Source: Bacillota bacterium
Lineage (GTDB): Bacteria > Bacillota > Clostridia > Oscillospirales > Oscillospiraceae
NCBI GenBank assembly: GCA_029268085.1
Contig: JAJUHD010000015.1
Coordinates: 1-23,694, forward strand
Length of the DNA: 23,694 bases
Direction: 5' to 3'
Shown here: positions 15,019 to 22,632 of the stretch, one piece after another
Numbering within the stretch: position 1 is the stretch's first letter
Layout: every line of letters begins with the position of its first letter
Made by a program: the position numbers and the translations under genes
Notes under the pieces: generated by a model
Told to the model about the DNA's origin: nothing
Databases searched by the model: none
The model's input: the letters and a program-made list of their open reading frames with translations, nothing else

Positions 15019-16181
15019 AAATTAGCAGCCGACTAATAAAAATTGCAATTTGCCTGGTGATGATAATGAGTCTCAGCGCTTGCTGGGACAGCCGTGAACT
15101 GAATGAGCTTGGAATCGTTGTGGGTGCTGGGCTAGATAAAGACGAAGGCTCCGGAACGATCAAGTTCACCGCACAGGTCGTTAAGGCCGGTGAAATCGCT
15201 TCGATCGGTAAGAGCGGCGGAAGCGGCGGAGAAAAAGCATATGCTAATTTTAGCAATATAGGCAACACCGTTTTTGCAGCTGTAAGAGACATTACGAATG
15301 AATCCAGCCGGAAACTCTATTTTCCGCATAATCAGATTCTAATTCTGGGACGGAGCGCCGCCGAGGACGGTATTACTAAATATCTGGATTTTTTTATGCG
15401 CGATACGGAGACCCGCTTAAATGTTTATGTTTTGGTTGCAGAAGATTCCGCGGAGAAGCTCCTTGATATTGATCCGCAGCTGGAGAAGGTTCCGGCATAT
15501 GATATTTTACATCTGGTTGAAGGAGAGTCAAAATTTACTTCGCAGGCAATGACTGTGAAGCTTCGAGATTTTAAAGCCAGACTAATGTCAAAGACTGCCT
15601 CGCCTGTTGCTCCTCTTGTGGAAATTACGGACAAGAATGGGAAAAAGATTGCAAGAATAAACGGTGTGGCTGTGTTTAAGGGCGATAAACTTGTCGGCAC
15701 GCTGGATAAAAAAGAGAGCAGGGGCCTTTCATGGGTTTTAGGAAAAGTCAAGAGCACCATAATTGAAACAAAAAGCTCTCAGGGAAATCCGGTAGCCATG
15801 GAAACGGTTCGCGCATCAGGGAATTTTTCGCCGGAGCTAAAGGACGGTAAAATAAAAATCAAGATAAACATTGTGGAGGAGGGAAACGTAGGTGAGCAGA
15901 CCGGCCCGGAAGACCTTTCCGATATTCACGAAATTGTTTTTCTTGAAGCGCAGAAATCCGAAGTCATCAAAAGCGATGTGATGGCTGCCTTTAAAAAAGC
16001 GCAGGAACTTAATGCGGATATTTTCGGCTTCGGCGATGCTGTACAGCGAAAATATCCGGAGGAATGGACAGAAATAGAGGATAAATGGGACGAACTCTTT
16101 TCAAAAATAGAGCTAGAGATAAATGCTGACGCGGAACTGCGTCTTATGGGCCGGACAAGAACTCCTTCCGTACCCCAATAG
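15015..16181 (+). CDS. gerAC: Ger(x)C-family germination lipoprotein, C subunit
   Basis: Lipoprotein subunit of the germinant receptor, anchored on the outer face of the spore inner membrane. 388 residues. A type II signal peptide spans residues 1-22 with the lipobox SLSAC, so Cys23 would be lipidated; next comes WDSRELNELGIVVGAG, the family's most conserved stretch. Later regions show the RKLYFPHNQILILG segment and a C-terminal domain with the KYPEEWTEIEDKWDELF helix found in Ger(x)C proteins. The start overlaps the A-subunit stop by four bases (ATGA), so the two are translationally coupled. Here the C gene comes before the B gene, an order seen in some clostridia but different from the A-B-C order of Bacillus subtilis gerA. 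Confidence 0.93.
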   Translation: MKISSRLIKIAICLVMIMSLSACWDSRELNELGIVVGAGLDKDEGSGTIKFTAQVVKAGEIASIGKSGGSGGEKAYANFSNIGNTVFAAVRDITNESSRKLYFPHNQILILGRSAAEDGITKYLDFFMRDTETRLNVYVLVAEDSAEKLLDIDPQLEKVPAYDILHLVEGESKFTSQAMTVKLRDFKARLMSKTASPVAPLVEITDKNGKKIARINGVAVFKGDKLVGTLDKKESRGLSWVLGKVKSTIIETKSSQGNPVAMETVRASGNFSPELKDGKIKIKINIVEEGNVGEQTGPEDLSDIHEIVFLEAQKSEVIKSDVMAAFKKAQELNADIFGFGDAVQRKYPEEWTEIEDKWDELFSKIELEINADAELRLMGRTRTPSVPQ

Positions 16182-16193
16182 GAGATATCGTAA

Positions 16194-17306
16194 ATGAAAG
16201 TTGAAAAAGGTGTAATTACAAACAGGCAGCTGATGTTCCTCATTTTTAGCTTTATGGAATTTATGGTTATGTCCATAAATTTCGTTTATTCGGTAAGCGG
16301 CAGGGACACATGGATCGCGGTGCTGGCAGCTTACGCGGTTGCCATTATTGCTGCAGTCATGTATACGGCCATTATAGAGAAATTTCCCGGGGAAGATCTT
16401 GTCCGGATAAATGACATTGTTCTTGGCCCCTATATCGGGAAGCTGTTTTCGGTTTTGTATATTTGGTTTTTTTTCGAATATATGATCCACTTTGCGTATT
16501 TTTTCAATAGCTTTTGGATCACTTATATAATGACCGATACGCCGCGCGAAGTTTTTGCAATAATGCTGATAATCATATGCGCAATGGCTGTCCGAAGCGG
16601 GATCGAGGTCATAGCACGCTGCAGCTTTTTGTTCTCCACAATTGTCGCCGCTATGGTAATCATTGCCGCTATTTTATTAATAAAAGACCTTAATATAAAT
16701 AATTTCATGCCCATCCTGAATATTGAGCCCAAAAAATTTATACAGAGCGTTCATTCTATTTTGACTATACCCTTTTGCGACATTGTGGTTTTCCTGATGC
16801 TAATGCCATATGCGAAAGATAAAAAGAAAATTAGGAAACCAATGTTGGCGGCGATCAGTCTGAGTACTCTGCTGCTGCTGATTAATGTTTTGGTAAACAT
16901 AGCAGTGGCGGGTCAGCGTGTAGTTACTTCTTCTTCCGTGACATTTGCCATAATCCGTGAAATAGAAATAGGCGAGGTGCTGACAAGACTTGACGTGCTT
17001 GTTGCTATAACCCTTTTAATAACGGTTTTTATGAAGATTACGATATTTTACTACGCAACGGTATTGGGCCTTTCCCAGATGCTGAGGCTGCGATCTTATA
17101 AACCGCTTATCGTACCTGTCGGAATAATTGCAACAGCTATCTCCATTTTTCTCTATCCGTCCGATATGGAACAGGTTTATGCGGCTCAATATATTTGGCC
17201 CTTTAACGCATCGCTGTTCGAATTCGTTCTTCCTGCGATAACTCTGGCAGTAATCGGTATCAGAGGCTTTATCAAAAACAGAATCGGAAATGGAGTATAC
17301 GAATGA
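16194..17306 (+). CDS. gerAB: GerAB-family endospore germination permease, B subunit
   Basis: Integral membrane subunit of the germinant receptor, of the amino acid-polyamine-organocation transporter fold; in Bacillus the B subunit determines germinant specificity. 370 residues with about ten hydrophobic segments and almost no soluble domain. It begins with the typical EKGVITNRQLMFLIFSF stretch, and the mid-protein has FMPILNIEP preceding a conserved helix with PFCDIVVFLMLMPY. It starts 12 bases after the C-subunit stop, with a GGAG ribosome site in between, and its stop overlaps the start of the fourth gene. The germinant cannot be predicted from sequence alone. Confidence 0.92.
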   Translation: MKVEKGVITNRQLMFLIFSFMEFMVMSINFVYSVSGRDTWIAVLAAYAVAIIAAVMYTAIIEKFPGEDLVRINDIVLGPYIGKLFSVLYIWFFFEYMIHFAYFFNSFWITYIMTDTPREVFAIMLIIICAMAVRSGIEVIARCSFLFSTIVAAMVIIAAILLIKDLNINNFMPILNIEPKKFIQSVHSILTIPFCDIVVFLMLMPYAKDKKKIRKPMLAAISLSTLLLLINVLVNIAVAGQRVVTSSSVTFAIIREIEIGEVLTRLDVLVAITLLITVFMKITIFYYATVLGLSQMLRLRSYKPLIVPVGIIATAISIFLYPSDMEQVYAAQYIWPFNASLFEFVLPAITLAVIGIRGFIKNRIGNGVYE

Positions 17307-17533
17307 TTGTCTTTCTGACCATGGCTTTTGCGGCCGTCATTTTACTTGAGGTTCCGGGCATGATAAAGAAAAAATACTGGCGCGAGCTTGCGGTATATTC
17401 CGTTTTGATGGTTCTGGCTATCGTAATATCCTTTTTGTATGCCATGGACATTGACATACCTAATCCGGTCAAGAACACGCAATATTATGTCAAAACCTTT
17501 GTAGAGAATGTGTTCGGAATAAGTTATAATTAA
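17303..17533 (+). CDS. small two-helix membrane protein of the gerA operon (D-subunit-like)
   Basis: 76-residue protein with two hydrophobic segments (about residues 1-18 and 29-47) separated by a basic loop (MIKKKYWREL), and a short hydrophilic tail. Its ATG overlaps the gerAB stop (ATGA), so it is co-translated with the receptor and belongs to the operon. Some Bacillus gerA-type operons carry a fourth, similarly small two-helix gene called a D subunit that modulates germination; size, topology and position match that group here. I recognise no sequence motif that proves homology, so the link is by analogy. Confidence 0.75.
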   Translation: MIVFLTMAFAAVILLEVPGMIKKKYWRELAVYSVLMVLAIVISFLYAMDIDIPNPVKNTQYYVKTFVENVFGISYN

Positions 17534-17536
17534 ACG

Positions 17537-17566
17537 AAATGCCCGGCCGTTTTGGCGGGCATTTTT
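17537..17566 (+). terminator. gerA operon terminator
   Basis: AAATGCCCG (17537-17545) pairs with CGGGCATTT (17556-17564), followed by TTTTT overlap, three bases after the last stop codon. It lies between convergent genes and may also stop transcription of the HAD gene, which ends at 17575. Confidence 0.85.
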
Positions 17567-17574
17567 GCTCCTGC

Positions 17575-18258
17575 TTATAATTCGAGGTCCGACGGAGATA
17601 CCTGATGCTGCATCAAAATCTCTGCAAGCTCATCGGGGCTATCTGCGATGAGCTTTGCTCCCGCAGCCTGCAGCTCTGACCTGCTGCGATAGCCCCAAGT
17701 TACACATATGCAGTCGATTCCCGCATTTTTGGCGGTAGCTATATCGACTTCCGTATCGCCGATGTATATTGCCGAAGCTTTATCCGCTTCCAATAGCCGT
17801 ATAGCCTTGAAAACTGTATCGGGATAAGGTTTCCTGCGGAACCCTTCCGCGTCGCCGAGCGCGACCGATATCGTATCCCCGAAGTATAGTCTGGCAAGCT
17901 CCTTGACTGCCGGGTCTGCCTTATTTGATACGATTGCCATTCGATATCCGCGGTTTCCGAGCTCTTGCAGCATCTTATCCAAGCCGTCAAACGGTTTTGT
18001 CTTATTGCGGCAATTCCGCTTATAGCAGCTTTTGAAGAACGTCAGGATTTCTTCGTATTGAGGATGCTGCTTTCCTTCCGGCACCGATAATTCGATCAGC
18101 CGCGCAACCCCGTTTCCGATGAAACTGCGTATCTCGTCTCTGGTACGGATGGGCAGCCGGAACTCTGCCAGCGCTTCGTTCACACTGTCCGCCAGGTCAT
18201 CCAGAGTGTCGAGCAGGGTGCCGTCCATATCCCAGATGATAGTATTGTATTTGCCCAT
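17575..18258 (-). CDS. HAD-superfamily phosphatase, phosphoglycolate phosphatase-like
   Basis: Cytoplasmic hydrolase of the haloacid dehalogenase superfamily, 227 residues. Motif I is DMDGT with the nucleophile Asp10 and acid/base Asp12; motif II is Ser111 in IVSNKADP; motif III is Lys143 (RRKPYPD); motif IV is GDTEVD with Asp168 and Asp172. An inserted helical cap (about residues 18-88) places it in subfamily I with Gph and PpaX. Substrates in this group range from phosphoglycolate to pyrophosphate, so the exact one is unknown. The ATG at 18258 has a weak GGGG ribosome site; an in-frame ATG at 18273 has none. It is transcribed alone, convergent with the gerA operon and divergent from the sigK fragment. 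Confidence 0.88.
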   Translation of the reverse strand: MGKYNTIIWDMDGTLLDTLDDLADSVNEALAEFRLPIRTRDEIRSFIGNGVARLIELSVPEGKQHPQYEEILTFFKSCYKRNCRNKTKPFDGLDKMLQELGNRGYRMAIVSNKADPAVKELARLYFGDTISVALGDAEGFRRKPYPDTVFKAIRLLEADKASAIYIGDTEVDIATAKNAGIDCICVTWGYRSRSELQAAGAKLIADSPDELAEILMQHQVSPSDLEL

Positions 18259-18455
18259 GATTTTACCCCACATATATGTTTAAATATAAATTATTTTGGC
18301 TTCATTATGCGATTTTGTCAAGCGGGCGGCAAAATGCCGTTCTTTTTATATCCGGAAATGAGATGGGGAATACGGAATTAGGACTTGCAGCGTTATCATA
18401 AACTGTACTAATAATAAGCGATGGGCATTAAGTGTTATGAAAGGAATGGTCAAAT

Positions 18456-18866
18456 ATGCTGGCTAGCGCTTTTATGTTTCTGGTTAGCAGCGCGTTTTTG
18501 ATGCTTCGTCTGGGAAAAAACTCAGGCTCTTTCCCCAAGCCCCTAAGTGCCAAGGACGAGAAAAAATACCTTGAGCTCTGGGCCGAGGGCGACGTCGAAG
18601 CCCGCAATATACTTATTGAGCACAATCTGAGGCTTGTCGCGCATATAGTCAAAAAATATTATACGCAGTGCGCGGAACTGGACGACCTGATCTCAATCGG
18701 TACGATTGGACTTATAAAGGGCGTTTCGTCCTATAAACCTGAGAAAAATGTCCGGCTTGCCACATACGCAAGCAGATGTATTGAAAATGCTATCCTACCG
18801 CTGTGTCTCAAATGTGGGAAGAGAAGCTTCAAAGCCCCGTTTTTTGAAGCAACGGCCGAGGATTAA
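18456..18866 (+). CDS. sigK: sigma-K N-terminal half (split or truncated sporulation sigma factor)
   Basis: Sigma-K directs late mother-cell gene expression in sporulation; intact forms are about 230-240 residues. This frame is 136 residues. It begins with a hydrophobic stretch (LASAFMFLVSSAFLML), like the membrane-held pro-sequence removed by SpoIVFB, then FPKPLSAKDEKKYLELW, region 2.1-2.2 (RNILIEHNLRLVAHIVKKYY), DDLISIGTIGLIKGV, and LATYASRCIEN of region 2.3-2.4. Homology stops at Asn111: the next 25 residues (AILPLCLKCG... to ATAED) do not resemble region 2.4-4, and no other frame restores it. Regions 3 and 4 are missing, so the product cannot bind -35 DNA. The break is where skin elements interrupt sigK in Bacillus subtilis. 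A CATAAACT box at 18397-18404 resembles a sigma-E -10, but no good -35 was seen. Confidence 0.88.
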   Translation: MLASAFMFLVSSAFLMLRLGKNSGSFPKPLSAKDEKKYLELWAEGDVEARNILIEHNLRLVAHIVKKYYTQCAELDDLISIGTIGLIKGVSSYKPEKNVRLATYASRCIENAILPLCLKCGKRSFKAPFFEATAED

Positions 18867-18885
18867 TCCTCGGCCGTTTGGCTTT
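18851..18885. terminator. 28-bp perfect palindrome, shared terminator of convergent genes
   Basis: Perfect palindrome from 18851 to 18878 centred on ATTAAT, GC-rich arms (CGGCCGAGG), followed on the plus strand by TTGGCTTTTT. It contains the stop codon of the sigK fragment (18864-18866) and the stop of the small minus-strand gene (18863-18865), so it most likely terminates both. With almost no loop it would open by a few base pairs when folded. Confidence 0.75.
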
Positions 18886-19048
18886 TTGCGTAATTATATA
18901 CAGACTTCAGTAAAGCTGATTTTTGAAATTGGGGACAGGGCAGCCGCTTTATGTAAGATGCTACGGCTTGGGCATGAGCTTCAGCAACACGTCGCTCCAA
19001 TTCGTATTTGCTTTCAGGTGTACGAGGATAATGGACTGATATTTCGAT
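18863..19048 (-). pseudogene. small soluble helical protein gene lacking a normal start codon
   Basis: Open frame of 61 codons with coding character: it reads EISVHYPRTPESKYELERRV, then AEAHAQAVASYIKRLPCP and QFQKSALLKSVY, ending TAED. It looks like a short helical protein of a type I associate with mobile elements of clostridia, though I cannot name a family. A strong ribosome site AAAGGAGG (19062-19069 on the minus strand) sits nine bases before codon ATC at 19046-19048, exactly where ATG would be expected; a single G-to-C change would explain this. ATC is a very poor start, so the gene is either dead or poorly translated. The frame itself stays open upstream, but that part has no coding look. 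It is convergent with the sigK fragment. Confidence 0.5.
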
Positions 19049-19346
19049 GTCTCGGCCCCTCCTTTCACCGGTTTGAAATAAAAGCATTTGTAAAGAATAT
19101 GCACGAAAAGATATCGTTAAAACTGCTGATAATACATATGTTTTAAAATCTGACCATATACAACGCGGCAAATTTCTTGAACGAATTGAAGAAAGATCCG
19201 AAAAGAAATCCCCGGCATACAAGGGTTATCACCCATAGGTACAAATAATGAACCGAGGGGTAACCGGTACGGGGCAACAAGAGAAACAGACGGTCTTTCA
19301 CTGTTGTGATAGGCCGTCTGTTTCTCTTGTTGCAACCATCTTTTGT
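19049..19346. other. gene-poor stretch between small gene and luxR regulator
   Basis: 298 bases with no supportable gene. A lysine-rich plus-strand frame of 53 codons (19077-19238) reads KDIVKTADNTYVLKSDHIQR then GKFLERIEERSEKK and ends at TAG, but it has no ATG start and may be chance or a gene fragment. No recombinase motif was found. The right end holds the long hairpin at 19274-19333. Confidence 0.4.
19274..19333. terminator. 20-bp perfect inverted repeat after luxR regulator gene
   Basis: Arms 19274-19293 and 19314-19333 are perfectly complementary, with a 20-base middle that itself can form TCAC/GTGA. It begins 13 bases after the minus-strand stop codon at 19347, as expected for that gene's terminator, but there is no T run beyond the stem on the minus strand, so a different role (small inverted-repeat element) is possible. 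Confidence 0.55.
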
Positions 19347-22001
19347 TTACGTTTCCGCTTTGCTCAGATACCCTCGGTCCTGCGCCAACTTGATGGCCGA
19401 TACCTTGCTGTTTACCCCGAGCTTTTGATAGATGTTCTTAAAATGGGTCTTCGCTGTTTCCTCAGATATGTATAAGCGCGCCGCCATTTCCTTTCTGCTC
19501 AGTCCCATTGCGGCAAGGGAAAGGATATCTGTTTCTCGCTGTGAAAGCGTCACTGTTGGCTGTGAAAGCCCTGCCGCAATGGTTTCATAGTTCCGGCTCA
19601 ACGCAAGGATGCGGTTCAAAAATTTATTATCCGGATTTTCCTTTGCAATTTGCTTCAGCATGCCAAGTATGTGGGGCGCGCTTTCCGCAAAGGGCAACAC
19701 CAGATTATCGTCCTCAGCCTCCAGCAGTGCGGCTTTGAGGAATGGCATACCATTTTGCGGTCCGTACAGGTGAGAGCGGGCGGAGGCTTCAAATATCCGG
19801 TTATGGATAAGCCCCAGGCGATTGCTGAATACGGAAAAATATGCCTCAAACTGTTCAATACGGGCTTCAAGCTCGGCATACTTCCCCAGCGCAAGGAGCG
19901 TTTTCCCGTACACAATATAGCTGAATGCGATGCCTTGAGAAAAGAAGTCGGTCCCCCTCAGTTCACCGGTCTGCAGCCATACGGGAATGCCCTCCGGATG
20001 GCCAAGGCAGGCAAGCACATATCCCCTGCAAAGGTCAACTGTAGTGTTAAGTATAGCGCGGTTTTCTTTCTCCACATCGTATCCCATTTGGTCAAGCATT
20101 CTGAGCGCTTCCGTTACTTTGCCTTCCGCCAGACGCAGTCGGATTAAGGAAAACCGCGCACAGATAGCAACGCAGACTTGCTGCATGCTCTCGGACTTAG
20201 CGATTGCCCGACGGCAGTGCTTCTCAGCGCTGTCTAATTCTCCCGTTTCAAGTGCATATTCTGCGGAAGCCAAAGCGTCGCTTCCAGTTCCGCAGCCTCC
20301 TGAGAATTTGGCATAGCCGACATCCACGGAGAGCAGCTTCGCTAGCTTTTTCAAGCCTCCTCTGTCTCTGTAATAGAGATACAGATAATGAGGTGAGGCA
20401 AATGTAAATTCGTTGTCTTTTAGGGTAATGTAGGAGTTTTGCCCATTCAATAGCCTGAATATCTCATGGTCGGAAGCGCGCATAGCGGCCACGTCGTTAA
20501 ACAATGTAAATTTACGCACAATCAGGATTTCCCCGAAAATTCGGTTTCGATAGACCTGATCCAGACCTTCCCGTTCTGTGTAATACCGTTCCAGCTCATC
20601 CAGTCTTTCACTCCAGCTCAGAACGGTATTTTCCTTTCCCAGAAGAATTGAATAAAAGATATGCAGCAGATAAGCAAAGGGATACTGAAACAAAAGCTGG
20701 CGGGGAACACGATCAAACATCTCATCCGCGCCATCGAAGTCCAGCCACTGGTTGCGTATGTTTTTCGGATCATTCAGATGAGAAAGGATATCCTCCACAC
20801 GGCCCGCCTGATTCCAATAACGGTAGGCCGGCAGAAATTCCTGACTGCTCAGCAGCCAGTCGCCCAGCCGTCCGTATAAAGTTCTAAGCTCTTCGTTGGA
20901 AAACGGCCGTTTGAGGCGAAGGTAGTTCAGCAGCACCTGGTGGATATGATATTTTCCCGTGCTTTCTTCATAAAAGACAAAGGCGTTTTCCATGTTTAGC
21001 AATTTCAAACGCCGCGGAGCATCCTCAGCCTGTGTGACCATCGCAGCCTGTTCCGCAGTAAATTCTTCCATAATGGAGAGCCGTAACAGAAAATCCTGCA
21101 TAGAACTGTCATAACGGGCAAACAACGCCCGTTCGATCATGCTCTCCACATTCGTGTTCATGCCGACAGGAATCCCGTTTTCAAGTCCTAAAAGCAGTAT
21201 GTAGGCGAAGGATATCCACCCGTCGGTATGTTGCCACACCTGATTCAAGTCTTCTTCCGAGATATGCTCCTGCATCATCCGGCAGTAATCTCCAAGTTCG
21301 TCCTCGGTGAATTTCAGTAGCTGTCTTGGCAGAAGGCAACATTGCCCTCGGGAAAGCAGCTCAACAAAATCGAGACCGGTGGTATCCCTTGTTACCAACA
21401 GGATGGACAGCCCTTCAAGCTCCTCCTGGGCAAGCCGCAGAAGCATGCTATTCAAATGGGCATCCCTCGCCAGATGATAATCGTCCAGCACCATCAGATA
21501 ATTCTCTTCAAATTTCACCCTACCAAGTATATGCAGCACCCTTTCCATCTGGGGTGCATCTGCAGGAAGGCCAAGGGATTTGAGAGCGATCCCCGCCTGC
21601 TTGTCCATTTCCATGATATCGTCTGCAAAGCTGTCCCAAAAGGCAGCTTCCGAATGGCTTAAATCAGAAAAGGTGAACCAGAAAGACCGGACGCTTTGAT
21701 TCCGGGTGAATAATTTTACCGCTGTCGTCTTTCCGTATCCCATGGGAGCTTCCAGAATGGTGAGCGGATATTCAAAAACAGCGAACAGCGCGGAGTCAAT
21801 TCGTGCCCGGCTTAAAATCCTTTTATTTCTCAACCGTTTCACCCCCTGTGCAGCAAAATAACTTCTCTCAAAACGAGCTACCCTTTTTGGAGTCCCTCCA
21901 AACGTCTCAGATTGCACAGCTCCTTTTGACGAACCCTGCCGTTCTCCCGTCTGTTTTCGCAGAGCTAAAGATATTTTCTTTTTGTACCGTCCCAGTTGCA
22001 A
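19347..22001 (-). CDS. MalT-type LuxR-family ATPase transcriptional regulator
   Basis: Large signal-transduction ATPase (STAND class) acting as an activator once bound to an inducer and ATP. 884 residues from the TTG at 22001. N-terminal NTPase domain: Walker A APMGYGKTTA (85-94), Walker B LMVLDDYH (169-176), and sensor region LLVTRDTT. A winged-helix and long helical-repeat (TPR-like) region fills about 320-810. The C-terminal LuxR helix-turn-helix (about 818-884) reads LSQRETDILSLAAMGLSRKE then SEETAKTHFKNIYQKL. No receiver domain. The start is uncertain: TTG 22001 has no ribosome site, and GTG 21842 or TTG 21833 after AGGGGG would fit the family's usual beginning better. It is divergent from the DUF2442 and GLUG genes and may regulate them (inference). 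Confidence 0.9.
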   Translation of the reverse strand: MQLGRYKKKISLALRKQTGERQGSSKGAVQSETFGGTPKRVARFERSYFAAQGVKRLRNKRILSRARIDSALFAVFEYPLTILEAPMGYGKTTAVKLFTRNQSVRSFWFTFSDLSHSEAAFWDSFADDIMEMDKQAGIALKSLGLPADAPQMERVLHILGRVKFEENYLMVLDDYHLARDAHLNSMLLRLAQEELEGLSILLVTRDTTGLDFVELLSRGQCCLLPRQLLKFTEDELGDYCRMMQEHISEEDLNQVWQHTDGWISFAYILLLGLENGIPVGMNTNVESMIERALFARYDSSMQDFLLRLSIMEEFTAEQAAMVTQAEDAPRRLKLLNMENAFVFYEESTGKYHIHQVLLNYLRLKRPFSNEELRTLYGRLGDWLLSSQEFLPAYRYWNQAGRVEDILSHLNDPKNIRNQWLDFDGADEMFDRVPRQLLFQYPFAYLLHIFYSILLGKENTVLSWSERLDELERYYTEREGLDQVYRNRIFGEILIVRKFTLFNDVAAMRASDHEIFRLLNGQNSYITLKDNEFTFASPHYLYLYYRDRGGLKKLAKLLSVDVGYAKFSGGCGTGSDALASAEYALETGELDSAEKHCRRAIAKSESMQQVCVAICARFSLIRLRLAEGKVTEALRMLDQMGYDVEKENRAILNTTVDLCRGYVLACLGHPEGIPVWLQTGELRGTDFFSQGIAFSYIVYGKTLLALGKYAELEARIEQFEAYFSVFSNRLGLIHNRIFEASARSHLYGPQNGMPFLKAALLEAEDDNLVLPFAESAPHILGMLKQIAKENPDNKFLNRILALSRNYETIAAGLSQPTVTLSQRETDILSLAAMGLSRKEMAARLYISEETAKTHFKNIYQKLGVNSKVSAIKLAQDRGYLSKAET

Positions 22002-22029
22002 CTGTTTTAATTCGTATAAACATTGTCAT

Positions 22030-22038
22030 ATTATAGCA
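22030..22038 (-). promoter_or_regulatory. extended -10 promoter for luxR regulator
   Basis: On the minus strand this reads TGCTATAAT, a full extended -10 element; the region 17 bases upstream (GGATTT) is a poor -35. Transcription would start near 22023, only about 22 bases before the TTG at 22001. Confidence 0.5.
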
Positions 22039-22353
22039 CAAAACTTGTCGAAAATCCAGCGTTTTATCAAAAGTGTGACACTATGGAACCGGCTATAACG
22101 CCTTACATAGAGTGTCTTTTTTACACATACGTATGGCCGTATAATGGCCGGCCGCTTAACCTGACGGCAAAGGACTTTTTTCATCAGAAAAAGAGCGCTG
22201 AAAGTCACACCCTCCGGCTAAGCCCGGCAGAGCTGGTGGTTTATTGAGCGCAAAAAATCCCCCATTTGGGGGATACACAGCACATAGAATTTTTTCTAAA
22301 CTAAAACAAAATATGATTTTTGCCCATGCAGTGCGGAAAGGAGGCGCAAGGAT
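22039..22353. other. intergenic region before DUF2442 gene
   Basis: About 315 bases with no supportable gene. A TATAAT on the plus strand near 22138 is flanked by two ATGGCCG copies, with only a T-rich -35, so a plus-strand promoter there is possible but weak. The stretch also holds the minus-pointing terminator at 22252-22274. The end (22280-22340) is AT-rich leader for the DUF2442 gene. Confidence 0.4.
22252..22274 (-). terminator. intrinsic terminator pointing to the minus strand
   Basis: ATCCCCC (22257-22263) pairs with GGGGGAT (22268-22274); on the minus strand the hairpin is followed directly by TTTTTT. No minus-strand gene is visible to its right, so it would stop antisense transcription from the DUF2442/GLUG side or be a leftover of a lost gene. 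Confidence 0.6.
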
Positions 22354-22602
22354 ATGAAAATTACGAATGTCTGTGCGACGGAGGATTATAGGCTTTTAAT
22401 TGACTTTGAGGAAGGCAATCAGGTGATCTTTAACATGCAGCGGATGGTGGAAACCCTTCCATACCAGAGACTGAAAAATCCGGATACATTCAAATCAGTC
22501 CGTTTTGAGGATAAGGCCGTTTATTGGGAACCATCGGACGGGAAACCGGAGATTGTTCCCCTGCGATTTACCGTAGACAGCATTTTGTTCACGCTGCGGT
22601 AG
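22354..22602 (+). CDS. DUF2442-domain protein
   Basis: 82-residue soluble protein matching the DUF2442 pattern: short beta strands with LLIDFEEGNQVIFNMQRMVE, then RLKNPDTFKSVRFEDKAVYWE, and a closing PEIVPLRF. Members are often encoded next to DUF4160 or toxin-antitoxin-like genes in bacteria and their biochemical role is unknown. The ATG follows AAAGGAGG. The next gene starts 30 bases downstream, so they may share a transcript, but no DUF4160 partner is seen in the window. Confidence 0.8.
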   Translation: MKITNVCATEDYRLLIDFEEGNQVIFNMQRMVETLPYQRLKNPDTFKSVRFEDKAVYWEPSDGKPEIVPLRFTVDSILFTLR

Positions 22603-22632
22603 AGCATTAAGTAATAATTTATTTTGGGAGGT

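Noticed and set aside
18786..18866. Sequencing frameshift as the reason for sigK truncation
   Set aside because: Neither of the other two forward frames after Asn111 restores sigma-K region 2.4 or 3, so a simple indel does not explain the break.
19077..19238. Plus-strand lysine-rich frame of 53 codons
   Set aside because: No ATG, GTG or TTG start with a ribosome site and no recognised motif; may be chance or a gene scrap.
22023..22247. 74-codon plus-strand frame before DUF2442
   Set aside because: Overlaps the luxR promoter, no ribosome site, cysteine/tyrosine-rich composition unlike the neighbours.
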